Positions 11,680 to 22,883 of a stretch of DNA of 64,000 bases are shown here, piece by piece; positions within the stretch are counted from its first letter, which is position 1; the number at the start of each line of letters is the position of its first letter. A program made the position numbers and the translations under genes. The DNA is from Congeria kusceri. Its lineage: Eukaryota; Mollusca; Bivalvia; Myida; Dreissenidae. The notes beneath the pieces are model-generated. The model worked only from the letters and a program-made list of their open reading frames with translations. It was not told the DNA's origin and made no database searches. The stretch is from contig CM051034.1 in assembly GCA_027627225.1 (NCBI GenBank), positions 45,505,048 through 45,569,047 on the forward strand, in the 5' to 3' direction.

Positions 11680-11835
11680 TCCGAGTGTATCAGAAGCTAT
11701 CCGAAATCAACTCAGATGAAATTCGACCAATCATATCAGCTTTTACAAACTGACCGTCCAATCAGAATGCGCATTGCAATTTGACAGTAGCAGTGTTAAT
11801 ATCCAAAACGTTAACTCTGTGATCGTTAAGGGAAC

Positions 11836-11970
11836 AATGCAGTTTAGCATTGAAACAGTTCAAGTTTATTGTTAATGCAGTTTAGCATTGTATCAGTTCA
11901 AGTTAATTGTTAATGCAGTTTAGCATTGTATAAGTTCAAGTTTATTGTTAATGCAGTTTAGCATTGTAAC
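11836..11970 (+). repeat. 38-bp tandem repeat in TSP-A 3' region
   Basis: 3.5 units of aatgcagtttagcattgta plus cagttcaagtttattgtt. It follows the TSP-A stop by about 160 nt and precedes an AATAAA, so it probably lies in the 3'UTR. Confidence 0.8.
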
Positions 11971-12051
11971 AATTCAACTTTTTTATAGCACAATACTTAC
12001 ACGTTAGTGCCTTTTTTTACGACATATTTTTTATTTCCGATATTTGTCCTG

Positions 12052-12057
12052 AATAAA
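12052..12057 (+). promoter_or_regulatory. possible poly(A) signal, TSP-A
   Basis: AATAAA 373 nt after the TSP-A stop, after a 38-bp tandem repeat. Position is plausible for a 3'UTR end; no transcript evidence. Confidence 0.35.
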
Positions 12058-12059
12058 TA

Positions 12060-14075
12060 GAAAATGAAACTTGTATAGCTTCAAAGCAAGCCATCAAAAG
12101 TAAAACTGAAATATTTTATAAAACCTTTCTTAAGTTTGAAACAAATTAACATTTCATAGATACTATGTGAATAAGGCGAATAACCTGTTTTCAAAGGGTA
12201 AAATATAGGTTAACAAGATATCATTTAAACTAACTAAACCATTCAACATTCAGCTTGCATCGTTGTTCGTCTTTTGCTGGACAATCACAATTGTCCGTAA
12301 TGCGTATGCTCAAAATGATTGTATTAACATTAATGACATGCAAATTGCGATAGGCAATCAAATTATGCATATGTTGATCGACTACATCCAACTTTAAAAA
12401 AAAACACAAAGTGCATTTACTTATGTTTTTGTTTATGTTCATGTTGTTGTTATTTTTGTTATTATTGGTGTTGTTGCAATCTTGGTTTACATTGATTGTA
12501 ATAATTCCAGTCCATCATGTATATTTGCCAAGATTCCAAGTGTAGTTTAATCTCTGTCTTTTTGCATGAATACATCTTACAACTTTCACATCGTATGTAA
12601 ATTTCCTTCAGCTTCTGATAGAATTGCAGTCTCTTTGTTTAATGGTTATTACTCGAACAAAATTGCAGTCGAAATATTTGTCAATTAAGCAAGTATTTCT
12701 ATAAACCTGTTAACATTATGTTTTTATACATGCGTTGTAACGCCGCATATGCGACGCATCGCTAGAACGTAAGCGAACGCGTTTTACGCAGTGATTTTCA
12801 ACGCAAGTACATGCGGTAACGGTTTTGTTTTTGCGGCGACGCGCAACGCATATTGCAGTGAGAATGGTTTTGTTGTTGCGGCGACGCGGAATACATATTG
12901 CAATGATTGTGGCATGGCTGTGCCCTTTGAATTACGGGTTCACAGTCAATCAAGCCTCAAGCTGGGTTTCTTGCCTCTAATGTTTCCTGAATGTTTTTAT
13001 TTTGTTTTTACTCATCAATATTGAATTCCATTTATATATTGTTGCAATTTCTTGTCCTTTTTACATTGCTCTACTGTTTTGTTCGCATTAAAACTCTGAT
13101 TTAAGCTTCAAAGAAAATGTTGGTTGTTGATGTATATTTTTAAAAGCTTTTACCACCATATTTATGTATCAATTGACGTAATGTTGTGGTTTTTATTATG
13201 TTCAATAACATTCATATTGTTAAGACCTGTGATATAAGAGCGTGTATAATATACGATTTTCACATCATTTATTTAAAAAAAATATGCAGATAAAAGTGAC
13301 AAAATAACTTCAAGTCAAATAGAAAAAGAAAGAAATACAAACTGAGGAAAGAAACTCTAAACTACCGTAAAACGTATTGACGCGATTGACGACTTTTGCA
13401 TCGTTTATTTAAGAAATAATTTTCGATTTTAAGTTGTTTATCTGTAAATAAGCAACGATTTTGAGTTCTGATGCGTAGGAATTAAACCACAAAGGCGTTA
13501 GCCCGATTGATTTTATATATGCGCATCAGCACTATATTTGGCAACTATGTGTCTGTTTAACAAAATGAAGTTATATTATACTTGAAATACACATTAAGCA
13601 TAAAAAATGCCTGGTTATTAGGTTTCGAATTATTGCCTTCAGTTGCACCTTTAAAGCTGAATTGTGTACTGTGTGTATACACAATTTCGGTATAGGTACG
13701 CCCCTGCATTAATGAGTGTTTTCGACTGTACAGTGGTTAAAAGTTCTTCGTTTTACGTCAAGGGGTTTTCTTAACATTTCTTATGTTTTAAATCGAAATA
13801 CGTGTATTTGACATGAACTTTATTGGTTACTTTATTAATTTATCTTTAAATGTCTTTTGTACTATCGTATAAACACAATAAAAAAATAAAAAAAACAACT
13901 AATCTAAACAATTACCGTACATGCCCCACTCAGGTAAATATTTTACTTACGCGGTTTCAGAAAACATTACCACGTTAAATATATGAACCTTAAGAATGGT
14001 ATAAATGTAGTTAGTACCGGTAACATAAGTTTTGCAACAAAATTAAAACTTGATGTAAAAAAAATACCCGCCAGC
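12060..14075. other. intergenic, no gene recognised
   Basis: AT-rich. It holds a two-copy ~60-bp repeat at 12811-12905 (ttttgcggcgacgcg-aa-acatattgca) and a fragment of family R at 13413-13512 (gttctgatgcgtaggaatta). Short open frames here have no recognisable protein features. Confidence 0.4.
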
Positions 14076-14079
14076 CCCT

Positions 14080-14160
14080 ATAACATGTTCTAGGGTTGGG
14101 GCATTTTTAAGGTAGGTCGGATAACCTGAAACAAACATATTTTTTACGCCTTAGTAATAC
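14080..14160 (+). repeat. dispersed repeat, three copies (with 16497-16570 and 16890-16940)
   Basis: Shares aacctgaaacaaacat, ttttacgcctta and ctagggttggggc with an inverted copy at 16497-16570 and a direct partial copy at 16890-16940. Confidence 0.55.
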
Positions 14161-14765
14161 AATTGTCATTTTATTTTTTACATTCGATTAATATTTCTTT
14201 TACGAAGAAATTGGGCATGCATACTTAATGTAAACAATTTTATGTATACAATATAAAGAGAAAAAATATAGAAACGTTTGTTTGACTTATAATTAAAAGA
14301 GAAAAAAATGTCATTTTATAATATAAATGAGAAATATAAAGGCGTATACATTTAATAAATTATTAATAATTCATAATTTGTAAAAAAACTGTTTGGAAAA
14401 CGAAAATCTAGAATGGGTATCGAACGCACGACGTTGGAGTCTTTATAACAAATAAAAATTCACGATACGCTATGGGTTTATTATCTACGTCAACTTAGGT
14501 CAAACTCCCACAAACACCGTTGACAGTATACGAATGTTTTTACAAGACATTCCTTCAAAGAATTAAGTCCTAGCTTTATGGATGGCTAAACACATTGTCA
14601 ATCAAATCTCGTTGTATTGTCAATAATTGATACATACAGGTATAGCCCGGACAAATTAACCTGACACTGACCTTTATGAATCAATATACTACAATTTCGT
14701 TACGATGAATATATTAGTTTATGTCACGGTACGGAACTAAAGCGGTATTGGTGGTTGTTGTGTAG

Positions 14766-15230
14766 GCGGCCCGGTTAGCTTACTCGGTAGAGCACTCGCC
14801 CTGATAGCGAGAGGTCCCGGGTTCCGGGTTCGAGTCATGGACTGGCTGCACACTTTTCACCCCCACCCCCCGGCGACATTTGGCGCCCAACGTGTGACCG
14901 TGGCACGAGCAATTCTCATTAGAACCTGCGAGTGGATTCGTCGGGATCAGGTTTATACTGTTCCCAATGACTCGAATTCGAGAACAAATGCCAACTTGGC
15001 AGCGGAGAATGTCACGGTACCGAACTAAAGCGGGATTGGTGATTGGTTTATACTGTTCCCAATGACTCGAATTCGAGAACAAATGCCAACTTGGCAGCGG
15101 AGAATGTCACGGTACCGAACTAAAGCGGGATTGGTGGTTGGTGTGTAAGCGGTCCGGTTAGCTCACTCGGTAGAGCACTCGCCCTGATAGCGAGAGGTCC
15201 CGGGTTCGAGTCCCGGACTGGCTGCACACT
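14766..15230 (+). repeat. locally duplicated tRNA-Ile-like sequences
   Basis: Two tRNA-like copies (14768-14850 and 15151-15225) share ggttagct-actcggtagagc and gccctgatagcgag, plus a T-arm ggttcgagtc. The second has an intact T-arm, but its acceptor stem has mismatches. Between them a segment of about 95 bp (ccaatgactcgaattcgaga...) is itself duplicated. These are derived repeats, not clear functional tRNA genes. Confidence 0.6.
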
Positions 15231-15466
15231 TTGCACAACCAGGCGACATTTCCGTACTTGAATCGAGTGAAAACGATGTAAGCGTATTCCACTGAAAATA
15301 CAGTTATGGTATCAATTAACACGTGTACAAAACAAAAACAAGTATAAATATAGGAAATAGATCAAGCGTGTAATTTATGCTGATAGAGTTCATGAGTATA
15401 TGGTTAATGTGTCTGAGCTATAGAAGTTCACACGGAACTGTTAATTATTTAAGCAGAATTAAACAT

Positions 15467-15946
15467 TTAAAGGGACCTGTTCACAGATTGACGATTTGAC
15501 AATTTTCACATGTTTTGTCACAGATTCCAAAGAGAAAAAAAAACTGTATATAAAGGAGCAGCAAAAAGCACAACTAATATAGAAATATATTGGAAATAAC
15601 GTTTCTATGATTACTTACCATCAGTTTAAATAGATAAAATAATAAAGCGTTTGTAACGCAAAAACGATTGATTACTTTGGAGTGCTTCTGCTGCTTTCGT
15701 TGAATCATTTACATAAAGAAATATTTCACGGATATGTACATAAATCACATTGGTCGAGTGGTTTGGGCGTCGTACTTTTTATCCGTGGGTCGTAGGTTCG
15801 ATCCCCGGTGGCGGCACATTTTTACTTGTTAATGCTTTTCGTGTTATAATAATGTATTTCTTTACTTCAGTTGCTTGAGTTTTTCCAGTTTAGACATTTA
15901 ATGGCATATTAAAAAATAAAAACATATCTTTGAACAAGTCCCTTTA
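15467..15946 (+). mobile_element. TIR element with internal tRNA-like core, family T, copy A (complete)
   Basis: Starts ttaaagggacctgttcacag and ends tgaacaagtccctttaa, inverted versions of each other. About 280 bp in is a tRNA-like core (tggtcgagtggtttgggcg and ggttcgatccccgg), resembling Pol III A and B boxes. Length about 480 bp. Related copies: 20713, 34058, 50780 and 56700. Confidence 0.75.
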
Positions 15947-16789
15947 AGTCCCGCATAAATTAATATGTGATAAAGGAGGTTTGAGAAAATAGGACCTGTC
16001 TCGCTGACTATCTTAACCTTAATAGTGGTGTATTTTGGTCTTAAATTACACAGTTTATATAGTGTAGCGATGCGGGACATTGGTAAAGTATCGAGAGAAA
16101 ACGCCTAATAAAGCACTGAATTTATACAAAATCTGCCTGACACATAGGCTGTTTTAGACGGAGGGGGGCTCTAAAATAGTCCAACATTCGATTTTTGAAC
16201 TCAAAATATATATATACACTTATGCATTTATGTATTTCGTTTCCACTAATGCGTTCTTCAATCAATTTATTGTCATAAGTCCACTGGTCGGTATTTATGT
16301 TAAAAATTATCCCTTTTGATATCTACCCCAATCAAAGAGGTCTAGAACAATAAAAATACTCTACATATGCTATAAATATACATTTTGAGTATATATAGGG
16401 TATTGTAATTGTTCCAGGCCCCTTTGATCCCAGTATGTTAGAGGGACTGAAAGGCGTTTGTTTGCGACTTTTTCAGTTGCCGAATATTCCCGCCCACTCT
16501 AAGGCGTAAAACAATTGTGTTTGTTTCATGTTACCTGACCTACCCTAAAACGAGCCCCGACCCTAGAATATTTTATTGAGTGGGTTAGCCATTTTTTGTT
16601 TTATTTTACTTTTTTTCAACAATTAAATGTTGTTGTTTTTTATAAATAACTGTTTTGTTTGGATAGCATTAAAAAAAAAAAAAAAAAAGTTTTATGATAT
16701 TAGAGACATGTTTTTAATATTCATTCAGTTTTATAATCTTCCAGTTGACCATTTACCAAATAAATAAAATAATAATAAAATAATACCTA

Positions 16790-16873
<84 letters not shown>

Positions 16874-16874
16874 C
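16790..16874. repeat. (CCTG)n microsatellite
   Basis: About 20 uninterrupted cctg/tgcc units. Reading frames over it encode only repeats. Confidence 0.95.
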
Positions 16875-16977
16875 ATGCCGCCTGCCTGCCCGGGGGGGGC
16901 ATGTAACCTGAAACAAGCATTTTTTTGTGTACGCCTAACTCAACATCCTGTAGCCGCGCCTGTGACAGGGTGTACCA

Positions 16978-17163
16978 TCCCTGGGCACGGATTCACCAAC
17001 CCAGTACTATCCCTGGGCACGGATTCACCAACCCAGTACTATCCCTGGGCACGGATTCACCAACCCAGTACTATCCCTGGGCACGGATTCACCAACCCAG
17101 TACTATCCCTGGGCACGGATTCACCAACCCAGTACTATCCCTGGGCACGGATTCACCAACCCA
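16978..17163 (+). repeat. 32-bp tandem repeat, about 6 near-identical copies
   Basis: Unit atccctgggcacggattcac plus caacccagtact, period 32. High copy identity suggests recent expansion. Confidence 0.92.
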
Positions 17164-17247
17164 TTCTTAGACTTAAGACTTAAGAATGAAGAACGTTCTT
17201 CAAACTGTTCTCTAGACAGGCTGTTAATTTGAACCTTACCTGGGGCT

Positions 17248-17476
17248 AGTTGCTCAAAACTTGAACGCCGAGTTAAGCTAACAGCCGTTAAATTTGGATA
17301 GATTTATTTATGCGAATGAAACATTACAATTTTAAATTGCGACTGTATTCTATACCAAATGTTATGCTTAATAATGTACCAAATGTCTGATAAACAAGTA
17401 GCTTGTAGTATTTGCTTTATTTAAATCTAAGTTAACAGGCTGTTAGCTTAACTGGCCGTTACAGTTTTGAGCAACT
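17248..17476. mobile_element. 229-bp MITE with TIRs and possible GGGCT target duplication
   Basis: Ends are inverted: agttgctcaaaact... and ...agttttgagcaact, followed inward by aagctaacag/ctgttagctt. GGGCT flanks both sides (17243-17247 and 17477-17481), consistent with a 5-bp target-site duplication. No coding capacity. Confidence 0.7.
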
Positions 17477-18196
17477 GGGCTCTGGTATTCACCAACGCTA
17501 AGTTCAGCATTCTTTATTAGAATGATTTATTAATGTCATAAACAAAATTGGTAACTGGCATACATGTATAAGTTAACGCACTAGTCTTTGTTCTTGAGCC
17601 TAAGTCTATTCTTTATTCTAAAGTCTAAGAATATGTAAGTGAACACGCGAAACAGGCTTTAAAAGAACATTGCCACGGGTGACCAAGCATGCGTGAATAG
17701 GGTATTACATTACACATATTTTAATCCCAACCCGGATAGTTGTTTGGTTTAGTTATTTATACACGCACGTACGCTTATGGGTAGATCGTGACAATGGTTT
17801 TGAGTAAACACCGCGTTGTATTAAAATTCAGGGTATTTATTTCGTTGTTTAGATAAAGTTCAGTCCGTAATTTCAGACCAGAGACTGTTTACATAAAACG
17901 GGGTAATTATGACGGATTTGTGATAAACATTGATGATAACGTTTATGAAAACATCGAGGCAAATATATTGAAATTAATTCAACTATAAACCGTGTGACAA
18001 AACAGTAAGTGAAAGATCGAATTGGAACAGGAAGTACCTATCAGATACAGCTGGCGGTGAACAAATAAAGGTTTGTTATGTTCATGTTTATTGTTGCTTT
18101 ACATTTGCAAAAAAAAGTGTTTTTTGTCTATATGGTTAAATAGCTACCTTTTAAGCGAAAATATATTTGGTTTAAAAAGTACGCGTAATTTTTGAA

Positions 18197-18530
18197 ATAA
18201 TTGTAGATTTATCGTTGTTTATCGGCCAATATACAACGATTTGCAGTTCTGATGCGTAGGAATTCAACCACGAGGGCGTTAGCTCGAGTTGTTTAATAAC
18301 CATGAATCAGAACGACAAAGAGTTGTTTATTGGCCGATAAACAACGATAATGCGAAAATTATTTCGTTTCAAACATGATTTGACATATATTTTTGCAATT
18401 GTAATTGCAACTCTTGTTAATATGCTCCGCTAAGAATAGGAATTTCTTGTTGCGTTTTTTATTGGTTAGTTTAACAATGATAATTTTGTTCTTTGTCTAT
18501 AGAAAAATTAGCGATTATCATGTTAGAATA
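18197..18530 (+). repeat. dispersed repeat family R, copy 2
   Basis: Same order of blocks as 4983-5321: tcgttgtttatcggccaat, tctgatgcgtaggaatt, ttgtttattggccgataaac, ttttgcaattgtaattg, ctatagaaaaattag. Confidence 0.75.
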
Positions 18531-18940
18531 TGCTTCAATGTTATAGCCGGTGAAGTGGTTTGCTAGGTGAAGATTTGACAATATGTGACAACATCATTTC
18601 GGTCAATAAAGCTGTATGCAATGTGTTAACTTTCAGAAACATCCAGCTGTGACAAGGACGCCCATCGATACAGTTCATATAGCGAGATTCTATTTATGCG
18701 AATACATTTTTTGTGAAAATGCAATGGTTTGTGAAAACATGACAAAGCTTAGAGAGTAGACCGTTTGTAAGGGTTCACTATTTGAAAGAGTCTTATATTT
18801 TGAAAACGTGATCGAGTTAAGAGAGGATGTCTTTTGTAAGCATGTACACATACACGTAGTCTGTCGTCTGTGAACATTCTCTCGCTGAAACTGAATAACC
18901 TGGTGAGAGTGCTCTTTAGTTGAGAGGATATAAAATTATA

Positions 18941-19815
18941 GATAAAGACTATACGTCGTGGTCATCCTTTGATAAAAAGTGTCTTATGGAGAAAGACTAT
19001 ACGTCGTGGTCATCCTTTGATAAAAAGTGTCTTATGGAGAAAGACTACACGTCGTGGTCATCCTCTGATAAAAAAACTGTCTTATAGAGAAAGACTATAC
19101 GTCGTGGTCATCCTTTGATAAAAAGTGTCTTATAGAGAAAGACTACACGTCGTGGTCATCCTCTGATAAAAAAACTGTCTTATAGATAAAGACTATACGT
19201 CGTGGTCATCCTTTGATAAAAAGTGTCTTATAGAGAAAGACTACACGTCGTGGTCATCCTCTGATAAAAAAAACTGTCTTATAGAGAAAGACTATACGTC
19301 GTGGTAATCCTCTGAAAAAAGTGTCTTATAGAGAAAGACTATATGTCGTGGTAATCCTTTGATAAAAAGTGTCTTATAGAGAAAGACTATACGTCGTGAT
19401 AATCCTCTGATAAAAAAGTGTCTTATAGAGAAAGACTATACGTCGTGATAATCCTCTGATAAAAAACTGTCTTATAGAGAAAGACTATACGTCGTGGTCA
19501 TCCTTTGATAAAAAAAGTGTCTTATAGAGAAAGACTATACATCGAGGTCATCCTCTGATAAAAAGTGTCTTACAGAGAAAGACTATACGTCGTGGTCATC
19601 CTTTGATAAAAAAAACTGTCTTATAGAGAAAGACTATACGTCGTGGTAATCCTCTGATAAAAAGTGTCTTATAGAGAAAGGCAATACGTCGTGGTAATCA
19701 TCTGATAAAAAAGCTGTCTTATAGAGAAAGACTATACATCGTGGTCATCCTCTGGTAAAAATTGTCTTATAGAGAAAGACTTTACGGCGTGGTCATCCTT
19801 TGATAAAAAGCGTAT
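18941..19815 (+). repeat. 48-bp minisatellite, about 18 copies
   Basis: Unit gagaaagactatacgtcgtg plus gtcatcctttgataaaaagtgtctta. The period is 48, with 1-3 nt length changes in the A-run. Confidence 0.93.
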
Positions 19816-20130
19816 TTAATTCGTGATCATCATTTAGTTGAAAGTGTCCACTTCTTGATCATCTTCTAGTTGAAAAAGTATCTACTTCGTGATCATCCTC
19901 TAGTTGAAAGAGTCTCCAAGCCGTGATCACCCTCTAGTTGAAGAAGTCTATACTTCGTGATCCTCTAGTTTAAACTGTCTCTAATTCGTGATCATCCTCT
20001 AGCTGACAAAAGTCTCTTATCACGATCGTCCTCTAGTTGGAAAAGTCTATACTTCGTAGTCATTCTTTTTAGTTGGAAACGTCTCTAATTCGTGATCATC
20101 CTTTAGTAATCCTGGTGATTATTATCCTAG
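19816..20130 (+). repeat. ~37-bp derivative minisatellite
   Basis: Repeats of attcgtgatcatcctctagt with tgaaagagtctc spacers, adjoining and partly resembling the 48-bp array (shared cgtg-tcatcctct). Confidence 0.75.
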
Positions 20131-20712
20131 TTGAAAGAGCATATCAATCTTAAAACTTAAAAATATTATAGTTGGGGGCATTTTCGTTTGTAAACATGCT
20201 TCACCAGCAAAAAGCTTTAGCTTGTGAACATTCTCTAACTGAGATGGTCTACAGTGTACGAGAAAAAGAAAAACGCACTTGCCATGCACTTATGTATAAA
20301 GGTACGTGCGTGAAACAAAAAGGAACAGCTTTATGTTACCCATTTCATTTCGTCGGGTGTTAGTTGTATTTAATGGGTTTTTTTAATTATATTCGGTTAA
20401 AACTAGTTGTATTTGACTTGAATTTAATATATCGACCCAAGATCGCTAAATCGTATTTCACTGATAACAGTTTAAATTTTGAAAACACAATCCTGTCGTT
20501 CTGTGGTTTAAACATGAAATGAAAATGCATTCACATTTGTTTACATAAATATACACCTTGATGTCAGGTGTAGCGTGCATGTCAAAGTACATAACGATAA
20601 CGTATACATGAACAAAAAAATAAACATTAGAGCGTACTTCAAAAATTCAGATTTAATATATTCATTTGCGGTATTTTGACATCCTGGTATTAATAATATA
20701 CATTTATAAGTT

Positions 20713-20945
20713 AAAGGGACCTGTTCACAGATTTACGAATTGACACTTTATACCAAAATTGTGATCACAGATTTCAAAAAGAAAAGAAAATTTTATATAA
20801 AGGAGCAAACTAGCCCTATACTGACATAGAAATAAATTGGAAATAACGTATCGCTGATGAGTAGTCATAAGTTGAAATGGATATAATGATAAACGACAAA
20901 CGATTGGATATTTTAGAGTATTTAAGTTGTTTACGTTGAAATTTT
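20713..20945 (+). mobile_element. family T element, copy B, 5' half
   Basis: Starts ttaaagggacctgttcacag and carries the family interior (tggaaataacgt, gagtagtcat). The copy stops before the tRNA-like core, and a matching 3' half appears at 21566-21760 beyond a foldback insertion. Confidence 0.55.
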
Positions 20946-21176
20946 TGAATATAAGAATAATGAAACTCCAGAGATATCGCCAGGAGAGAAACCCTTATTA
21001 ACATCCGCAGGTCATTTATTTAAGGCAAGTGACCAATTGCCTGTGCAATACAGGACAATACGCACAACACAACGCAAAACATAAAAATTATTTAAAACTG
21101 GGATCACCGCCTTTAATTGGTCAATGCCAAGCATTGGGGGTTTTAATCGGTTTAAAGCATGCCGAAACTTGTAAAC

Positions 21177-21545
21177 ATATATAGGATCTGACACGAGTTG
21201 TCATTTCATACCATATTTTATTAAACGAGTTCGCGAATTTTGTGAGTAAGCGAACCCTTGGTGAGCTTACGAGCGAATTTCCTGGACGATCTTTTTTATC
21301 ACATGCTTTTTAAACGGAAAAAAACGTTCACCAAAACATGTTGTTAAATCCTAAAAGCTGTGTACTGACGTGAGGTCATTTCATGTTGTCAACGTTATTT
21401 CACCATAATAATGTCATGCGATTGGTCAGTCAAAGAATACGTACCCAATGAAAACGCTCAAAATGTTATCTTACACATGTGTAAGATAAAAATATTCGTA
21501 ATGGTTGTATTACACGGAAAACAAGGTATAGCATGTGATAAAAAG
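21177..21545 (+). mobile_element. foldback element, family P, copy 1
   Basis: Matches 33520-33905 over most of its length: gatctgacacgagttgtcat, gtaagcga, atcacatgct, aatgaaaacgctcaaaatg. It holds the palindrome core ttacacatgtgtaa and ends gcatgtgataaaa, the inverse of ttttatcacatgc. Confidence 0.65.
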
Positions 21546-21565
21546 TAAATATTACACGCTCAAGT

Positions 21566-21760
21566 ATATAAATCAGATTGACCGAGCGTTTTGCGCGTCA
21601 GACTTTTGATCGGGTCGTAGGTTCGATCCCCGGTGGCGGCATATTTTTATGCTTTTTTGTTATAATACTTGCGTTCTTTAGTTCAGGTGCTTTAATTTGT
21701 CCAATATAAATATGTAATGGCGTTAGTTTTTTCCAGTAAATACCCCAAAAACTGTGAAAA
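21566..21760 (+). mobile_element. family T element, copy B, tRNA-like 3' half
   Basis: tRNA-like gaccgagcgttttgcgcgtc and ggttcgatccccggtggcgg, near-identical to copy A at 15749-15817, followed by the family tail up to about 21735. The 5' half is upstream, separated by the family P insertion. Confidence 0.5.
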
Positions 21761-22764
21761 AGTGCCATTAATGTAACAAAACCACAACTCAACTATCCCT
21801 TGTACATCGATGCGATTGGGATTAACCTGTAAATTAACGTAAATAAACGTTAACGTGCGTAATTGAGAAAACATGTTGAAATCTTAAGGTTATTATAATA
21901 ATGTGTTCTCTTAAAATTTAAACTGGTTATTGTATATGTGCGTATTTGAGTGCATCTGTCAAACTGAAGCAATTAAGTAAACGAATTTTATTTGATTTAC
22001 CTAATAAGAAAAGGAAAGTAGAAGTCCTTTCATATATATTGACACTATAACTATATATATATAATTATACTTTATGCACCTATTAACATTTCCCCCCACG
22101 GGGCAGAGGCGGACATATACGAAACTTTAGACTGAAAACGATTCCCGACAGGCGGGAATTCGACACGCTGAATGAGTCCGTGTCCCGGAAAATATATAGA
22201 CTTTGGTCGGATTTAAGATAATATGCGTTCCCTCCCCCCCCCTCCCCCCCTCCCCCCGGGCCATTTGATACACTAAGTATTTCCCGCTGTGGGGATTTAG
22301 ACAAAAATATTTATCTCAAAGGCGTGAAATTATACACCAAAAATATAATTAGTCCTAATCCCCTGGGTCAACCCGCCGCTTCCCCCTGGGTGAAAATATT
22401 GATAGGTGTATTATATATAAATGGTGAGTAGGTCCCGTAAACATTTATGTTATGTTATTGATGCTTTTGTGGATAAATGCCAGTATATATTCCAACCTTA
22501 AACAAATTGTTCAGTATTCATGTACATTGATTATATGTTAATGCAGTTATACAATACGATTGTGTACCTCAAGCAAAATTGTGTAAGTACATAAAATATA
22601 ATATATAGGTAGCTTAACAATTTAACGTGCATATTATTAAACGTAGCAACACAAACATTTACACAGTCTCATGTTAAACTACTATTATTTTAACCTGAAG
22701 GGAATTTAATGTGTACATTACACAACATTGCTACGTAAAAACGTTTACACGGTAACGCATCTTG
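21761..22764. other. region before TSP-B, no gene recognised
   Basis: AT-rich with a C-rich run at 22226-22260. It must hold, or lie between, the upstream non-coding exon(s) of TSP-B, which I could not locate. Confidence 0.35.
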
Positions 22765-22784
22765 TCTTTCAGAAGCGTTCAAAG

Positions 22785-22883
22785 ATGCCGATGGCCTTAC
22801 GCATGCTCCGTTATAATAAGTCCGGGTCGGAAGTGAACCTCCTGATCAAATATGTGCTGTTCTCAGTAAACTTCTTGATATGG
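22785..22883 (+). CDS. TSP-B coding exon 1
   Basis: 33 residues: basic N-terminus and first half of membrane segment 1, ending NFLIW; donor TGG|GTAAGA. The exon probably begins at 22773, after acceptor tctttcag, with 12 nt of 5'UTR, as in TSP-C. Confidence 0.85.
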
